A stretch of 64,000 nt of DNA from Daucus carota subsp. sativus (GCF_001625215.2 NC_030384.2:43372390-43436389), one strand, 5' to 3'. Shown: positions 44,464-57,902, counted from the stretch's first letter. A program made the numbers and translations. The notes: a model not told the origin generated them from the sequence alone.

Positions 44464-46560
44464 ATGTCGTCTACAACGTTTCAGCGGTTATCGGAGAGGA
44501 CCAAGAACTCGAAGGCGTTCTTCTACAGTTTCTGCGCAGTGCTAGGATCCATTCCCGTTACACTTGGCTATTTCACTATGAAGTTTACTAATTCTAATAA
44601 CGCTGCTCTTGAAGCTCGTTTGCGCCAATCTGCTGATCCTAATCTCACTGTAATTATCGTCCTCTTGCTCGTTTTCCCTCTTGTTTAGCACCATTTTTCT
44701 AATAGCTATGTTATTCTTCTTGTTGTTGTTTATCTATTTGTTATTGTGTTTTTTAATTGAATTGAAATTATTAGTTAGCTCATGTTGTATTAATCATTAG
44801 TGTATTTGATTTATGGTCAGAACCCTTTTTTCTAGTTGGGAAAATAAGAAACCCTAATTTTGCTGTTAGGTGTGGAGTTATTTAGTGACCTAATTTTATT
44901 ATAATTGGACTGCTTGGTAGTGGTATTTGCTTGGGAAAAGGTATCTCCGTTGGTGTTACTGTTCTGGCCTTGTTTTGTTGTTCTGACTATCATTACGTTA
45001 TTCTATTCTGTGGTTATTAGTTATTACTCCAATACTAAGGGTCAGCTGGTGACCATATAATGTAACTGTTGCAGAATTATTAGTACGTTGTTTCAACAGT
45101 TAGGGTCGATGGCAAATTGTGTTATAAAATCAAAAATTGTGCTGATGCTTGTCCGTAAATTCGCTAGATGGTTGTGACAAGCATTTGTTCGTTCTCTGCT
45201 TGCCAATTATATGCTGAATTAGGTTCGAGAGAAATGAATGGAAGAATGAACAAAGTAATCTATGGGACTGCGTATTTCATGATTAAATTTGCATGGAAAA
45301 TGAGTAGGAAGAACAGAGCATTTGTTTCTCGAATTGGTGGTTTCAACTGCTAGTACAGTATAGGTTGCTAGGAATGGAATGGAGTAAAGTAGTTAAAATT
45401 ATAAGCATTTACCCAGGAGTTTTCAATTCCTGGCCAATTATATTCACCCAATCAAGTAGAACACTGATGTTAATTCTATTGAGGGGAGTAATACTTTCTT
45501 AAGTAACAATTTTACTTGTGTACTTGTGTGCTCGCTTTATTGGAAATCTATCAGGTGCATATGAGCAATGCAGTATCCTTGTTGTCACTAATGCCTTGCA
45601 GCTTTTATGTTTATTTATTCAACCATGATTTCTTTTGAAGTCGTCTTTGACCTCTACTGATGTAGGACAAGTTAGGGCTGGAGGAAGAATAGCTTGTCTT
45701 TAAATGAATCCACACATGTATCCCCAAAGTATCCAAATGACTTCAGACGCAACTCCCCTTAAATAGTGAAAATTACAATGTTAAAATCATAGCTTAAAGA
45801 AAATGCTCGGAGTTGTTATGTTCTAAAATTTAGCTCTTCAAAGTTGGTATTACTTGGATCTTAATTTACAAAATTTTACTCTACCAATTGTGTGGTGGTC
45901 CATTGACTGTGATATAAGTTTTTGACAAGCATGTTTGTTGCTTCCTAGTGCAAGTTTCTTTATTGATGAAGAAAGTAATCAATGACGTTTGGACTTCAAT
46001 ATGTGATCTAGAAGTGGGGAAGTCTGAAAATACCTGTATTTTGAGATTTCGGCTGTAACACTGTTAAATTAAGTACCATAAGTATCTCCTGACAAAAAAA
46101 AAGTACCATAAGTATCTGTTGCAACTGCGTTTGTGGCAATAAATATAAACTGTTGATATATTTCGGTTCAGAACAGAGTGCAATGTTTGAAATTCAGCAC
46201 TTGTTGATACCATTTATGTCAATTAACATCAATTTTTTCTGTAACAAATGTGTTTGGCCCAGTGATTTGAGTTCTTGACACCCTTATTTGTTGGTTCTTG
46301 GTGCAAGTTTATTTATCTGTGGAGAAAACTAGTAAATGACGTTTTCACTTGTTTATGTGATTTAGAAGGTGGGGACTGCCACTACAGCAAAAATGAATGA
46401 ATTTCTTGGGGAACTGCAGAGGAAAGAGAAGCAGAAGGCTGACGATAGATATTTTGCTGCTTTGGGGTGGAAACCCACCAAAAACCCAAGCGTTTCAACT
46501 CAACCAGATGTAGAAGCAAGCAGAAACATAATAGATGGGGATCTTAAGAAGTTAGCGTAA
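44464..46560 (+). CDS. Small uncharacterised plant membrane protein, 126 aa
   Basis: Two exons, 44464-44649 and 46366-46560, joined in phase 0 across a 1.7-kb intron. The acceptor TTAG/AAG is preferred over the one three bases downstream. The product has an N-terminal basic segment (FQRLSERTKNSKAFFYSF), one hydrophobic helix at about residues 20-40 (FCAVLGSIPVTLGYF), then a soluble stretch with FLGELQRKEKQKADDRYFAALGW. I recall similar short plant proteins with an xxLGELQRKE motif, but no known function. The leader is CT/GA-rich with GAGAGAGAG just before the ATG. It converges on the RGLG gene with under 500 bp between stops. Confidence 0.85.
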
Positions 46561-47054
46561 TGTTTTAGTTTCTGGCTGATCTTGGATAAATATTTACCTC
46601 CGCAACTAGCTTACTACTGGCGTCAAACCAGATGAACACCAAAAAAGACGAGAAAATAGTCTGATGATGGTTATGTGAAGGAGAATTATTTCTCTGTATC
46701 GGATTATTAGGTTTTTTCCATACTTTTGGCATCTTGAAACTGATTTGCTATGTATTATTTATTTTAAAATAAATTTGGTTAAGTTCAAACCAAAATATCA
46801 CTCCTTAACCCCTGTTGAAGACGTCATTTGTTTGTATACTATAATTTGAAACATGTCAGTTCAAATTGTCAGTGACATATATGCACCCCGCTGGTCGTTC
46901 TTGAAACATGAACGATGCTCAAAGATATATACATTATACACGTAAAACGATACTCAAATTTGCTTGTCAACTGAAATCTACTGTCTTCCTCAGAAGGAAT
47001 GCAAGCAGTATATGTACAAGTTGGTCGTGTTTTTCTTCAGCCACAGATCATAAA
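46561..47054. other. Short spacer between convergent genes
   Basis: 494 bases holding both 3' UTRs. No separate feature seen. Confidence 0.5.
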
Positions 47055-50000
47055 TCACCCAGTATACAGCCTAATACGGCTGCTAATCTGCTGGCGGCAA
47101 ATAGGACAGTTTGACAATCTCAACCCACATTCTCTACAAGTCTGCCACGATAAAAAAAAAAAATTGTAATCAGTATCAATGGCATCAATCTGCTGACAAG
47201 TTTGCATTGATTGGTGAACCTCACCATGTGTCCGCAATTGAAAGCCATGTCCTTCCTGTTGGTCAGGCAAATAGCACAGGCCTGCATTCAGAAATCAGAA
47301 AGAAGTCACTACTAAATATAACTTAGCCTGCGAAACAAACCAATCCCAAGTGAACTGTCTAATCGGTGATTGCCTGAGACTGAGAACCAATAAGAATCGA
47401 ATTGTGCACACACAAGGACGTCTATGCATGAGATGGTGAGGTTTTCTACCATCTGGAGTTCTACTTTGCCGTATTCAATAGGCTTGTGATAGAAAAAGGG
47501 GGACTTCCCCAGGATAACGTTAGAGAGAGAGTATAGCTTATTTTCTAACCTGGTTTCTTTCATCTTCTTCGGATGATGAAAGATTGTTTGGTTCTCTGGA
47601 TGAAGACACTGCACTAGGCGTGTAGGGAACTGGAGGAGGACGTGGAGCAATTTTCTTTGCTTTGCCTGTGACATTCCTTTTATACCAACAGAAACAAAAT
47701 TATTGAACAGGCAAAGAAACTGGGATATATAATTGAAGCTAGTTAAACCGCCAAGTAATTACAAAAATATATTTAGTGACAAAATTTTAAGGTGGGATAC
47801 AAATCTCCTACCCAACTAGACCAAACTCAATGGCAGCTTTATACTGAATGGGTATCTCCATGAGAGCAGCAATAGCAAATGCAGTTTCCTTCTCCGACGG
47901 AGTCACATTTTTGGACATAATAGCTGTAAAATTAACAAACTGCAATACAAAATACCATAAACCATATTTATAATCATAGGGAAGACTACAAGTCTATCTT
48001 CTGCACACCAGACCCGTAAAGATCTTGATATCACCAACACAAGAGGAGACATTACCTGAAAGTTATCAAATTTACGTGCAGGTATTTTGTCGTCAAATTT
48101 TCTCATATCTTCCCAAGGTCCATCTCCAACGCCAACAAGTACTATTGAGAGAGGATACACACTGGTCATCAAGACGTTAAAACTTAATCAATATGTCGAT
48201 ATTAAAGAAATGTTGAGGTTTCACTTATTACAGTTCACATTTGATTTTTCAGAATGAGACTCAATTCAACTCGGGAAAGTGATGTACTGGAAGAGACAGA
48301 GCAAGCATAATAAAAGGTCACAATTAGGGAAAATAGAGAGGGAATACCACGATGGTGTTTCTCACCTAATAGAAGAAAACATTCGCTGATTATGTGAAAT
48401 AAAAAGTGTATAGGATACTCCTGCTCTAAGCTATATCTAGAACACTTCATTATCACTCAACTATGAAACTTGCTTCTCTGAATGATTTGCATCAAGTTAA
48501 TATGCAAAACAATTGAACCAGTTGTTATGGTTGTATGGTGTTTTAGGTACAATTTTACCCAAATTCCCACATGATGAAACTTTTCCTTCAGAGAAATCAC
48601 ATTTCCAAACTAAACTATGAAGCTGCCTGACATGGCCATAAGAGGAATGAAAGACGTGACCAAACCTTGCATTGACGATTGATTGTATTGTTTTTTCTTC
48701 TTGCGGACTGAGTTCCTTTTCACGTATATCAGCACTACGTGTGACCTTCATGAAAAAAGCAGCAATTAGAAGTGTGTTTGTGCGTCTGAGAGAGAGTGGG
48801 GGTGGGGTGGGGGGGAGAGAACCTGTCCATCTGCTATAATGACCAGAATGTGGTATTGTCCGCCACTTTTTTCCACTATATTAATTGCAGCATCAACTAC
48901 AGGTCCATAAGATGTTGGACCTTCGATACAATCATGTGTGTCAATGGCATATCAATATATCATTCGTGATATTGAAGAATTATGGTGATATTCAGGAAAT
49001 AAACCAGTGCTTCGTAAAAAGTATAGTACTTACTGGCCAGAAAAAGAAAAAAAAGAAAGAGCGCAAAATCTCACCTGACAATATTATTTTTGGGGCCACC
49101 CTCCTGTAGCAATCTAAAACTTCTTCAAATCCATGGCAAGGAGAGTGATCACTGTGGAAGCTGAACACTTCTTGATCGTGAGTGGTGGCTATCATAAAAA
49201 GTTACATATTATCCAAAAACAATTTGCATCTCATTAAGTAATTAGCAGGAAAAATTTGCAGCAGTTGGAAAAATTAGGATTTTGGGAAAGTAATATTCAG
49301 TTCTATGTAAAGCTCAAACTAACCATCACCAAACCCAAAACAAGGTATTAAGTTGTCTTCATCAAAAGGAGCCAAAGTCTTTCCAACAATGGATATGGCT
49401 TTCTCATAAGGATTACGAGTATCACCAATGGCATGCAGGCTGCGATTGTTGAATGAGACTTGCCCTTCAGTTAGAAACGTTATGCATTAAAATTATTGAA
49501 TTGAAAAACAATACTACCCTACAAGGCTACAAGTGGTAACATTTGTCCATTATCCTACCAGTGTGATACACCGTCCATGTTTGGTTTTGTTTTGTTTACT
49601 AATCACTACTATAAAAGCATCATCCTGACGTAGCTAGATTGTATGCAAAACCAATAGGCAATAGCTATCAGGAATTCAGAAACTGCCACAAACTTTTAGA
49701 TGGGAACATTTGATTACAACAAGACTTTCACTGCATCATTAATTCATTATCAATCCCAGCTTGGATGAATTGCTCACTATACTTTTATGATTGTTTAATC
49801 ATTCAAATACTATTGAAGGCAAGAGACAGCATAAGAATTCGGGGTTCTGGACTAGTCTCCCCCAAGATCATGATGTGTTTGAAATGATTGAGAGGATGCA
49901 ACTTTTATGCATCTACTAGAGTGCTGCTCGAAGACATAGTAGAATAGGTTTGTCGATGATTTTTTTTTCTATTTCTAGCATTTCAAACAAAGAAAGCAAC

Positions 50001-50955
50001 TGATTGTGATTAGTTAAACTTCCACAAACCTGTCCATTCATTGCTTTTCGTGAAGTCTATTCCAAGAATAAGATTTGATGACTCCAGGCCTGATTCTCTC
50101 AAAGCCTCTGTAACCTGAAAAAAATTAGAAAAATTGAAAGTTACCTTCTTGGCCACACAGATGCTAAAATGCATAAACCATTACTCGCAATAAATTAATA
50201 TCGCGATTTGCAACTCTAATATCCTACTTCTACAAGCGAGTAAGTGTTAATTTCCAAACCTAAACTCTAGAACCAAGTGCACAAAACAAATCATGAACAT
50301 ATAAATGCATCAGTTGTCCAATATCACAATTACATGATTGATCTCATCAACCTATTAAAATTCTAATCACAAGCAGCCGTAGCAAAATATTCATATAACC
50401 CTCTAAACAGTCTTATAATTAGACTACTGAATCAACTCTAAATGGCTCCTAATTAGTCCAAAAACAAACTCAACCACAGGAATCGAACATGAGTCTCCCA
50501 CCAGCCCGACCTCTGATACCATGTTAAGTAACTAATTCTCCCAAAACCTCAAGGTGTTGGGAGGAGAGCTTACCAAGATCATATCATATTCTAATCAGGA
50601 GTACGAAAAAATCGACAAGGTAAGAACAATTGCTGCAGTGTGGTTAGCAGAGATTCCAATTACAATTACTTAAGTGAATGCAAAAAAACAGACATATATA
50701 CGAGTACTGAACCTCTTCAAGCGTGGAGAAATAATCCGGGATGAAAGCATACTTCTTGGTCTTCTTGTACGAGAAGCTCTTACTACTCGCTTTACGACTT
50801 GAAAACGATGATTTCTTCTGCACAGAAGGAGCTTCATTACTAACTATGTTTCGGCTCGACACTGATCTCAAACTACTGCTCCCGCCAGCATCTCTAGTGC
50901 GATCAGACGATAGCGAACGTCTTTTTTTAGCAGTTAAAGAAAATGCATTCCCCAT
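47055..50955 (-). CDS. RGLG: RGLG-type E3 ubiquitin ligase (VWA/copine plus RING)
   Basis: Membrane-anchored RING E3 ligase; Arabidopsis RGLG proteins make K63-linked ubiquitin chains and act in auxin, ABA and drought responses. Exons: 50713-50955, 50030-50114, 49324-49464, 49075-49188, 48823-48920, 48666-48745, 48056-48161, 47812-47939, 47550-47676, 47225-47281 and 47055-47141; phases agree and the product is about 421 residues. MGNAFS at the N-terminus is a myristoylation signal, followed by a Ser/Lys-rich linker. The VWA domain starts [16 protein letters not shown] and continues with [24 protein letters not shown] and [17 protein letters not shown] Pro-rich hinge ([11 protein letters not shown]) leads to a C-terminal C3HC4 RING: CAIC, NCGHM, CREC, CPIC. 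All eight zinc ligands are present. Confidence 0.95.
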
Positions 50956-51064
50956 TTTTCATGTCACGCTGCTTCTGCAACTTAACTTTTTTGTTCTTTT
51001 GAGTGCTCTTGCTACTTTTTATTTTGTGTTTTATATACATGGAAGATTTGAAGATAGGATGTGA

Positions 51065-52500
51065 AAGCATAACGTGATGAATGGGCATAGAATATATGGG
51101 AGGCTAAGTAAGATTTAAGAATCGAATCAACAATGGGACTTTAAGGAAAGATATGGCAACTTGTGAGCTAGACGGAACTAGCCTGTCGAGGTACTTTATT
51201 CCCGGGGTGAACACGGGTTGGGTCGATCGGGTTAGGGCCGATAAAACGACCCAATCCAATTAGTTCGGTTTTTAGAATACAATCCGTTAATCCAAAAATA
51301 TATGTCTAACCCAATTTTACTCTTTTTATATTGGATTGGGTTGTTCGGGTTGGTTTGGACGGTTTAGAACTTTATATTATTATGTCAAAAATTAAGTATT
51401 GGATTTGTGAAAAGGTAATAAACAATTAATTGTTTTGTTTGTGACATGATAATATAAAATTATATATATTTTTAAAAATAAAAATAGATACTCTTTCTCT
51501 GTCCACTTTTAAGAAAGAAATTTGTTTCAATTTAATTGTCCACTTCAACTTTTATATTTTTAAAATGAACTCTACTTCACATATCTCTTATCTATATTTT
51601 ATTAAATCAATTTCGTTTCACATATTATGGGCATAATGAGTCTGGAAACCTAAGTAATAAAATATTTGGATATACTGGCATTCGGTACTGGCTTTTTAAG
51701 AAGTACAATAATTGACGATAATAAAATTTTAAATTATATATTTTTTCTTATTAAAAAGATATTTGTAATAACAGGAGATTTCATGGGAATGGATGATACG
51801 TTGAAAACTTGAGTTCGACATGCCATTCTCAATATTTTCTTCATTTATTAAAGAAACAAATAACAAATTTATATTTTAAATATTATAAGATGCGAGTTTT
51901 TAAATTATAAGCCGAAATAGTGGTATATACTTTAGAACTAGTGGTATATACTTTAGAATTAGTGGTATTTAGAATCAGTGATATTCAAGTTGGGTTTGTA
52001 GTATTTTTTTTAGTTAAGGTCTACATACTCGATGAGTTGTATCTCGAGATACAATAAGTCGCTAGAAGAATTCATTCATTTAAAAAAGATTATCATCTAA
52101 CCGAAAGATATGCAAAGATATTTCCGGACGTTTAGATAATCTATCTATTATCTATTATCTATTATCTATTATATCATAATTCCTGAACGATGCCCAGTCA
52201 CAAAGTCCACGTAATTCGTTAAATGACACGTCATAAAGCCACGTATTTTTTAATGCCACATCAGCAGTGCCATCTAATCAACTGATTAATAAATGTTAAG
52301 TTTCAAACAGTCCCACAAATCATGCATGAATTCTTACTTTTGATTTTATTTGTCTTAATTATCAAATCAGCGTTGATTGTCAGCTCTGATTATCAGTTTA
52401 ATTCTCTATTAAAGACATCTTTAATATGACATCTTTTTGAAAATCACTTTTTCAGGTTTTCAGTAGAATTCTATTAGAAAAATATTTTAGGGAACTAATT
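51065..52500. other. Intergenic repeat-rich DNA
   Basis: No gene. The segment 51200-51370 is rich in GGGTTGG/CGGGTT words, typical of repetitive plant DNA. A TATC-type run (CTATTATCTATTATCTATT) lies near 52140-52172. Confidence 0.4.
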
Positions 52501-52540
52501 TTTACTCCGAACTTGTAAGGATATCTTTTATAAGGATTAA

Positions 52541-52580
52541 CTAGCATTGGTGCCCGTGCAAGGCACGGGCCTAGTATGAA
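52541..52580 (-). mobile_element. Helitron-like 3' terminus (minus strand)
   Basis: The minus strand reads GCCCGTGCCTTGCACGGGC, a hairpin, then ACCAATGCTAG followed by T: the classic plant Helitron 3' end. A possible matching 5' end (A/TCTATACATATTGAG on the minus strand) is at 54041, which would make a 1.5-kb element, but that pairing is uncertain. Confidence 0.6.
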
Positions 52581-52812
52581 TCTCATTTTTTTTCCATGTA
52601 GACACAAGCAACTCTTGATTGAATTAACAGATATTAACTGAGATACAATCAAGTTAAGTGGTTGAGTTCTAAAATACAAAAGTGTTTATCATCTTCAATG
52701 ATACGACATTATACCTCAAAACACTGAAGACTTGAGGAACAACGTGCATACATGACAATATATACCGGGTCAAAATTATATATTTGTATCCCTCACCTAA
52801 ACTAATATTACG

Positions 52813-53245
52813 TGGGTGTTTGGCTAAGCTTCTTATAAATGCTTCCAGGCTTTTTTTAGCACTTTAAGCAGCTTCTACTTTTTATGTGATGTTTGGCAAA
52901 AAAAAAAAAGCAGAAGTGCTTCTTTTGAGTTTTTTAAGTCAGAAGCTGGAAGTTAGAAATGCTAGCTTTTTTTGAGCTTTTGCAGTGATTTGCATTTATT
53001 ATGAAGTTTTAAAAATTTTAATATATAATAACTTTATTTATTAATAAAGGTTTTTATATTATAATAATTTGAATTTTTTTTTGAAATTTATAAATTTAAA
53101 TTACCAAACACTCAGTTGACTTATTATAAGCAAAAGTTATCCAAACATTTTTAATAACTTATAATTAAAGTTCACTTATCACTTATAATCGACTTCTTTA
53201 CTTTAAACAATAAGTCACTTCTTTTAAACTAAGCCAAACGGCCCC
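52813..53245. mobile_element. MITE with GTTTGGC termini, about 430 bp
   Basis: Left end GGGTGTTTGGCTAAGCTTCTTATAA pairs imperfectly with the right end, which reads GGCCGTTTGGCTTAGTTTAAAAGAAG when reverse complemented. GGCCGTTTGGC-type ends are frequent in plant MITEs of the hAT type. No coding sequence. Superfamily not certain without a clear target duplication. Confidence 0.6.
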
Positions 53246-54242
53246 ACATAAAAGGAGTTCAAAAACATCCTCTATAACAACAATTCTCAGTCTGCCTCTT
53301 TTCCTAAAAGGTTGCTCCATTTACCTGCTTGAGAAATAGACCATTCTGACTTGTTAGCATATGTACTTAATAAAATATTGATTCAATAACCGATACACCA
53401 ACTTTAGAAGCAAATGATGTGCTCACAAGACAGATTGCTCAGAGATCAAGCAAGGTGTTATAACTTTTATAAATCTTCGTTCATATTTATGAATATCCTT
53501 TCAAGTCTTTATTCAAGGCGTAAGATTATTTATTACTCTGCAAATCTTTGATCGTTAATAACTAAGAGAGCATTATAGTGGCAGGAGCATGCTAGTTAAC
53601 ACACCACAAACCTATATTTTCCCGCAAACAACGTTCATATATATAAATTTCACAAATTTATAAATATTTTAACTTCTACGCTTCAATATAAACCAAGTAA
53701 CAATCCTATAGCCATAAAAGAAGAAACAAAATCATATGGACAAGATTCCCAAATTTTATGCAATAATAGATTTGCACAAAAATCACTAGAATTTTTATGT
53801 TTACTAGGATTTAAATTTTACAAAAATCTGATTCAAATGGTGTCAAGTTTCTATAGAAAAAGCGGTGACCTGAATTCTAATCCAAATTTTGGTATAATGT
53901 CTTCAGTGAAAATGATCGTTTTAAGAGGAAGCTGAAAGACTTGAGAAGATTCTGCCAGTATGTGTGATTCGTGTTTTGATGACAGTGGTCATTCTCTTTT
54001 CTTGGCATGAGAGGTTTTTTCTTATTCTCAATATGTATAGATAATTATAGGCCGGAACAGTGCACTTCTTGATGTTTTAACTAAACAAAGAGTCAAGTGT
54101 AATTTACAACACTGTTATAATTGAACTAAACATATGATCAAATAAAAATAATATTCACATTATAAAAAGTAGATACATTAACCGTCAATATCAAAAACAT
54201 ATGATCCCATGCGCATACAATATCTTTCGAAAACACAGTAAC

Positions 54243-54306
54243 CTCATCAATAACAACATCATGAACTATAGAGCTTAGTGGTCTGATTTTCAGCGTACCA
54301 TGACCT
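54243..54306 (-). other. Candidate orphan exon, unknown protein
   Basis: Between acceptor GCAG and donor GTTACT the minus strand is open as HGTLKIRPLSSIVHDVVIDE. It reads like real coding sequence, but I recognise no family, no neighbouring exon joins it clearly, and it could be chance. Confidence 0.2.
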
Positions 54307-54581
54307 GCATCATTAATGAGATGAATTCCAACTTGTTAGTTAAGTATTGTGAACATAATGAAATATCAAGTGACATGCACTCGTACAAATCTCTGTTAGA
54401 GAGATAATTAAAAATGTATATTAAATTACAAATAAACGATTCCTATAACATGACTAGGTCGTCTAGATTATATAAAAAAATAAAGAGAAAGAAACAATGA
54501 TAGGGAAAACATTGTGAACTATCAGATATGATGATAAAACAAAATCTAATACTCGAACTCATATATATTCTAGAGTTGACA

Positions 54582-54883
54582 TCTATACTATACTATAATA
54601 AGCCAACATGGGTATAATTTGTAATCGTACAAATTTTTGGTTTGGTCACATTGATTTGGTGATTCACTTTCTACCTAAAAGTCTGTTGCACGTAGAGTTC
54701 TCATAGTCTTACATCTCTAAACAGTTTGATATACTACAAGATAAAAACTCCAATTTTATTCTTTTAAATATAATTTATAATTAGTTAATACTAATCACTA
54801 ATAAAATGATATTAAAATTAAAATTATATCTAATAAATTCAAAATAATATAGCCTCCCGTGCTTTGCACGGGTTCAAGGCTAG
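54582..54883 (+). mobile_element. Small non-autonomous Helitron, 302 bp
   Basis: Starts TCTATACTATACTATAATAAG after an A and ends with hairpin CCCGTGCTTTGCACGGG, then TTCAAGGCTAG followed by T. Those are the 5' TC, 3' hairpin plus CTAG and A/T insertion site of a Helitron. No coding capacity. Confidence 0.85.
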
Positions 54884-55940
54884 TTTAATTAATTACTTAA
54901 AGCATTATAGTTAAAATTAGGAGAAAGTTCTCAATAGTCCACAAAAAAAATTGGAGTCTTAGCGTCCAAAATTCTCATTGTCCATTTCTATGTAATCTAG
55001 TGGCTTGCATTTTTTTCTTTTTTTATTATGATTTAAAATCCATAATAAAAACCAATTTGGTTATATATGTGCATATATAACTTTTTAGTTCATCACTTTC
55101 ATGATTCTCGTGGTCTACAATCATTAGATTTAATTTATATAAAAAAATATTTTAAGTCCCCTTCTTGTCGGGGAAAGTTTAACTTCTTTGAAGAACTTTT
55201 CATATAGTCATACAGAAGAAAGTACAGAATATGTTCATGTAATTTTGATTGCAGAACACAAAATAATAGTGGAGATTATTTAATTACATCTATTTAAAAA
55301 AAAATTCGGGAAACACCCACTTTCTTTCTCTAGTTGTGTTCCCAATGAACATATTTTATTTGTAACTGTCAAACTATTGGAGTGTAGTACAGGATGATAG
55401 TTTTCAAATTACATGATCCTAAATCTGATTATAGGTATTTATGGAAATATTATGCGAATGTAACAGTTTCAAATCTCAGACATTCCTTGTTTATCTAATC
55501 TAATAATCCAAATTTAGGATTCCAAGGACTTTTAAATTTACGGGACTCTAAGAAACCCAGCTCATATAAGCATAAAGATAACTCAAATATATAAAAGTTA
55601 AAAATTTACTTCAAATTTGTTCAGTTGAGACTTGAGAGTGTCTGTGTATATTCATACATTTTCTGTGATATAAATTACGATTAAACATGCCAAGATTTCA
55701 TGAGCAAGTTTTAGGATGGAAACCAGAAAAACGGCGAGGTTGTGAGCTTAAAAGCAATAGAAACAAGGGAGGTGGATGATGCTTCACAGCAAGGTGTGGC
55801 CCTAATCATCCAGACTTTACTCCTACAACACAAAATGTGTACACTAAATAAATGATTTGTCGGAAATAAAGATTCATCAAGTAGTAAAGTACTTATTAAC
55901 AACAAAAATCATGGTTGGAGAAATCGGGAAACAAAACTAA

Positions 55941-57392
55941 CTAGTTGAGAAGCCGCGCGTTGCGGCGGTCTATAAAAATTTTATTAACGATTTAATATCA
56001 ATATTTGTAGAATAAAATAATTTTGTGACTATCTATAAAAAGTATATTAATGTTACCAAATTAATATTTGTAAGATAAAATAAATTTTATATTATAAAAA
56101 TCTTGATTTAATACCAATACTAATATATTAAATTGCAAAATTGGAATATAATTCATGGTGAAAAAATGAAAATAAATTTATACACGTAATTAACAATTTA
56201 AAGCACGATGAATCTTAATTTTATTTGTGTTTTTTAAAAAAAAAATAATCATGTTCTTCATTGTCACCATACTCCAATTTTTCTGGATTGATTGTGTACA
56301 AAAACATCTAACTTAAATCCGTGAGATAGCGGTCTATAACTACCCTTGCTTGTAACAACTTTTATATCTTAATACTGTATAAACAGCCTTCACTTAAAAA
56401 TTGCTTGAATTGAGCAAACAGATTATGCATGAATAATTTTTTTTCCTGTATACAAAGTAAATCATAAAAAAATTAAAAACAACAAACATGTCCGACAAAC
56501 AAAACACATATTATAAAATAATAACCAACAAACATACATCGCTAACAGTTAATTTATTGATATCATCCATCAATATCATGTCAAGACTATATTCTTTTCC
56601 TTTATTTGGATTTGTCGACTCCAACATAGCGGTCTATAACTACCTTTGCTTGCAACAACCTTTATTTTTTTAATACTGTATAAACAGCCTTCACTTATCG
56701 TTGCAGAAGAACGACAACACCGAGTTAGAAATCGAGCACTGGAACAAAATCATATTAAAACTTTCAAGCTACTATATTCCATAAATAATCTTTAACAAAA
56801 TTAGATTCTGAAACTTGCTTCTAATATACCCGAAACTAAATTTAATACTGTATAAACAGTCTTCACTTATCGTTGCAGAAGAACGGCACCACCGAGTTAG
56901 AAATCAAGCACTGAAACAAAATCAGATTAAAACTTTCAAGCTACTATATTCCATAAATAATCTGAAACAAAATCAGATTCTGAAACTTGCTTCTAATATA
57001 CTCGGAACTAAAAAAAGGTTGTTCTAATTTTTGATATTTTTCATCCAACCAAAGAGAGGTGGGGTTGTGGTATTGAGAGAGGAGGTTGTGTTTAAATGAT
57101 CCAAAACCATACAATTTATAGGTGCAGAGAGACTTGTGTGCTACTCTTTTCCATGATTAAATAATCTGAAACAAAATCGGATTAAAACTTTCAAGCTACT
57201 ATCTTCCATAAATAATCTAAAACAAAATCAGATTCTGAAACTTGTTTCTAATATATCCGAAACTAAAAAAAGGTAGTTCTAATTTTTGATATTTTTCATC
57301 CAAAAATTCCAGAAAATTAGAAAAATAGAACGGAGCGATGTGAGAGGCGCCACCTACACGCCCCTCGCTTCTCCTTTATATAAGTATATTGA
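55941..57392 (-). mobile_element. Non-autonomous Helitron, copy C (1.45 kb)
   Basis: On the minus strand it begins TCAATATACTTATATAAAGG at 57392 after an A, and ends with GCCGC hairpin sequence, then TTCTCAACTAG at 55941 followed by T. The same 5' phrase (...GGAGAAGCG...GTGTAGGTGGCGCC...CACATCGCTCCG) starts copies at 60446 and 61811. The inside has internal duplications (ATCAGATTAAAACTTTCAAGC repeated). No RepHel protein. An open frame of about 61 codons at 56488-56673 lies antisense to the element and recurs in the other copies. Confidence 0.85.
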
Positions 57393-57559
57393 TTGATTGG
57401 TTAACCTACAGATTCAGGATTTATCAGGGATTTTTAGTCAAATCAGAATGTAATCGATAAATCAGCAAAATATTTTGTAAAAATTAATCGAGGATTTTTC
57501 AATAAATTAGGGATTTTGAGAATATTGGCAAAAATCAAAGGAAATAACATATTCCATAC

Positions 57560-57902
57560 TTGATTTGATCATGAGTACCCCCAGATGTTGCATTTGAAAG
57601 TGCCCAAGCAGCCTCCTTAATATTAAACTCAGCATTTTGAAGCAATTGCACAAGCGGCCCAATAATATTGGCTTCAATCACGGACTGTAAATTATAATAT
57701 ATTGTCAGCAAAGAAACATTAATAAAGGGAAGTCCACATCCTTGTTTATACCAACTTAAAATATGTGGAGCTTCTCTTACCCGAATTTGCTCCTTATTTC
57801 CCGATGTGATGTTTGAAATAGTCCAGCAAGCCTCTTTCCTGATACTCTTCTTATAATTGTTAGTCAGTAGGATTAAAAGGTTGCGCAGTTCTTGATGATA
57901 AA
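57560..57902 (-). pseudogene. Importin-alpha fragment: two armadillo-repeat exons
   Basis: Exon 57781-57902 encodes [19 protein letters not shown]...[17 protein letters not shown] and exon 57560-57684 encodes [20 protein letters not shown]...[17 protein letters not shown]. They join in phase 0, are bounded by usable GT-AG sites and have no stop in 82 codons. These are two armadillo repeats from the centre-to-C-terminal part of importin-alpha, the adaptor that binds nuclear localisation signals; the WxxxN residues are kept in both. I find none of the other eight repeats, the IBB domain or the acidic tail in the window. A Helitron begins 168 bp downstream. It is probably a pseudogene, though a short chimeric transcript cannot be excluded. 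Confidence 0.8.

Noticed and set aside
52138..52574. Possible plus-strand Helitron ending GGCACGGGCCTAG at 52574
   Set aside because: The hairpin abuts CTAG with no spacer; the opposite-strand reading (3' end at 52541) has normal spacing. The repeated TCTATTA start is a simple repeat.
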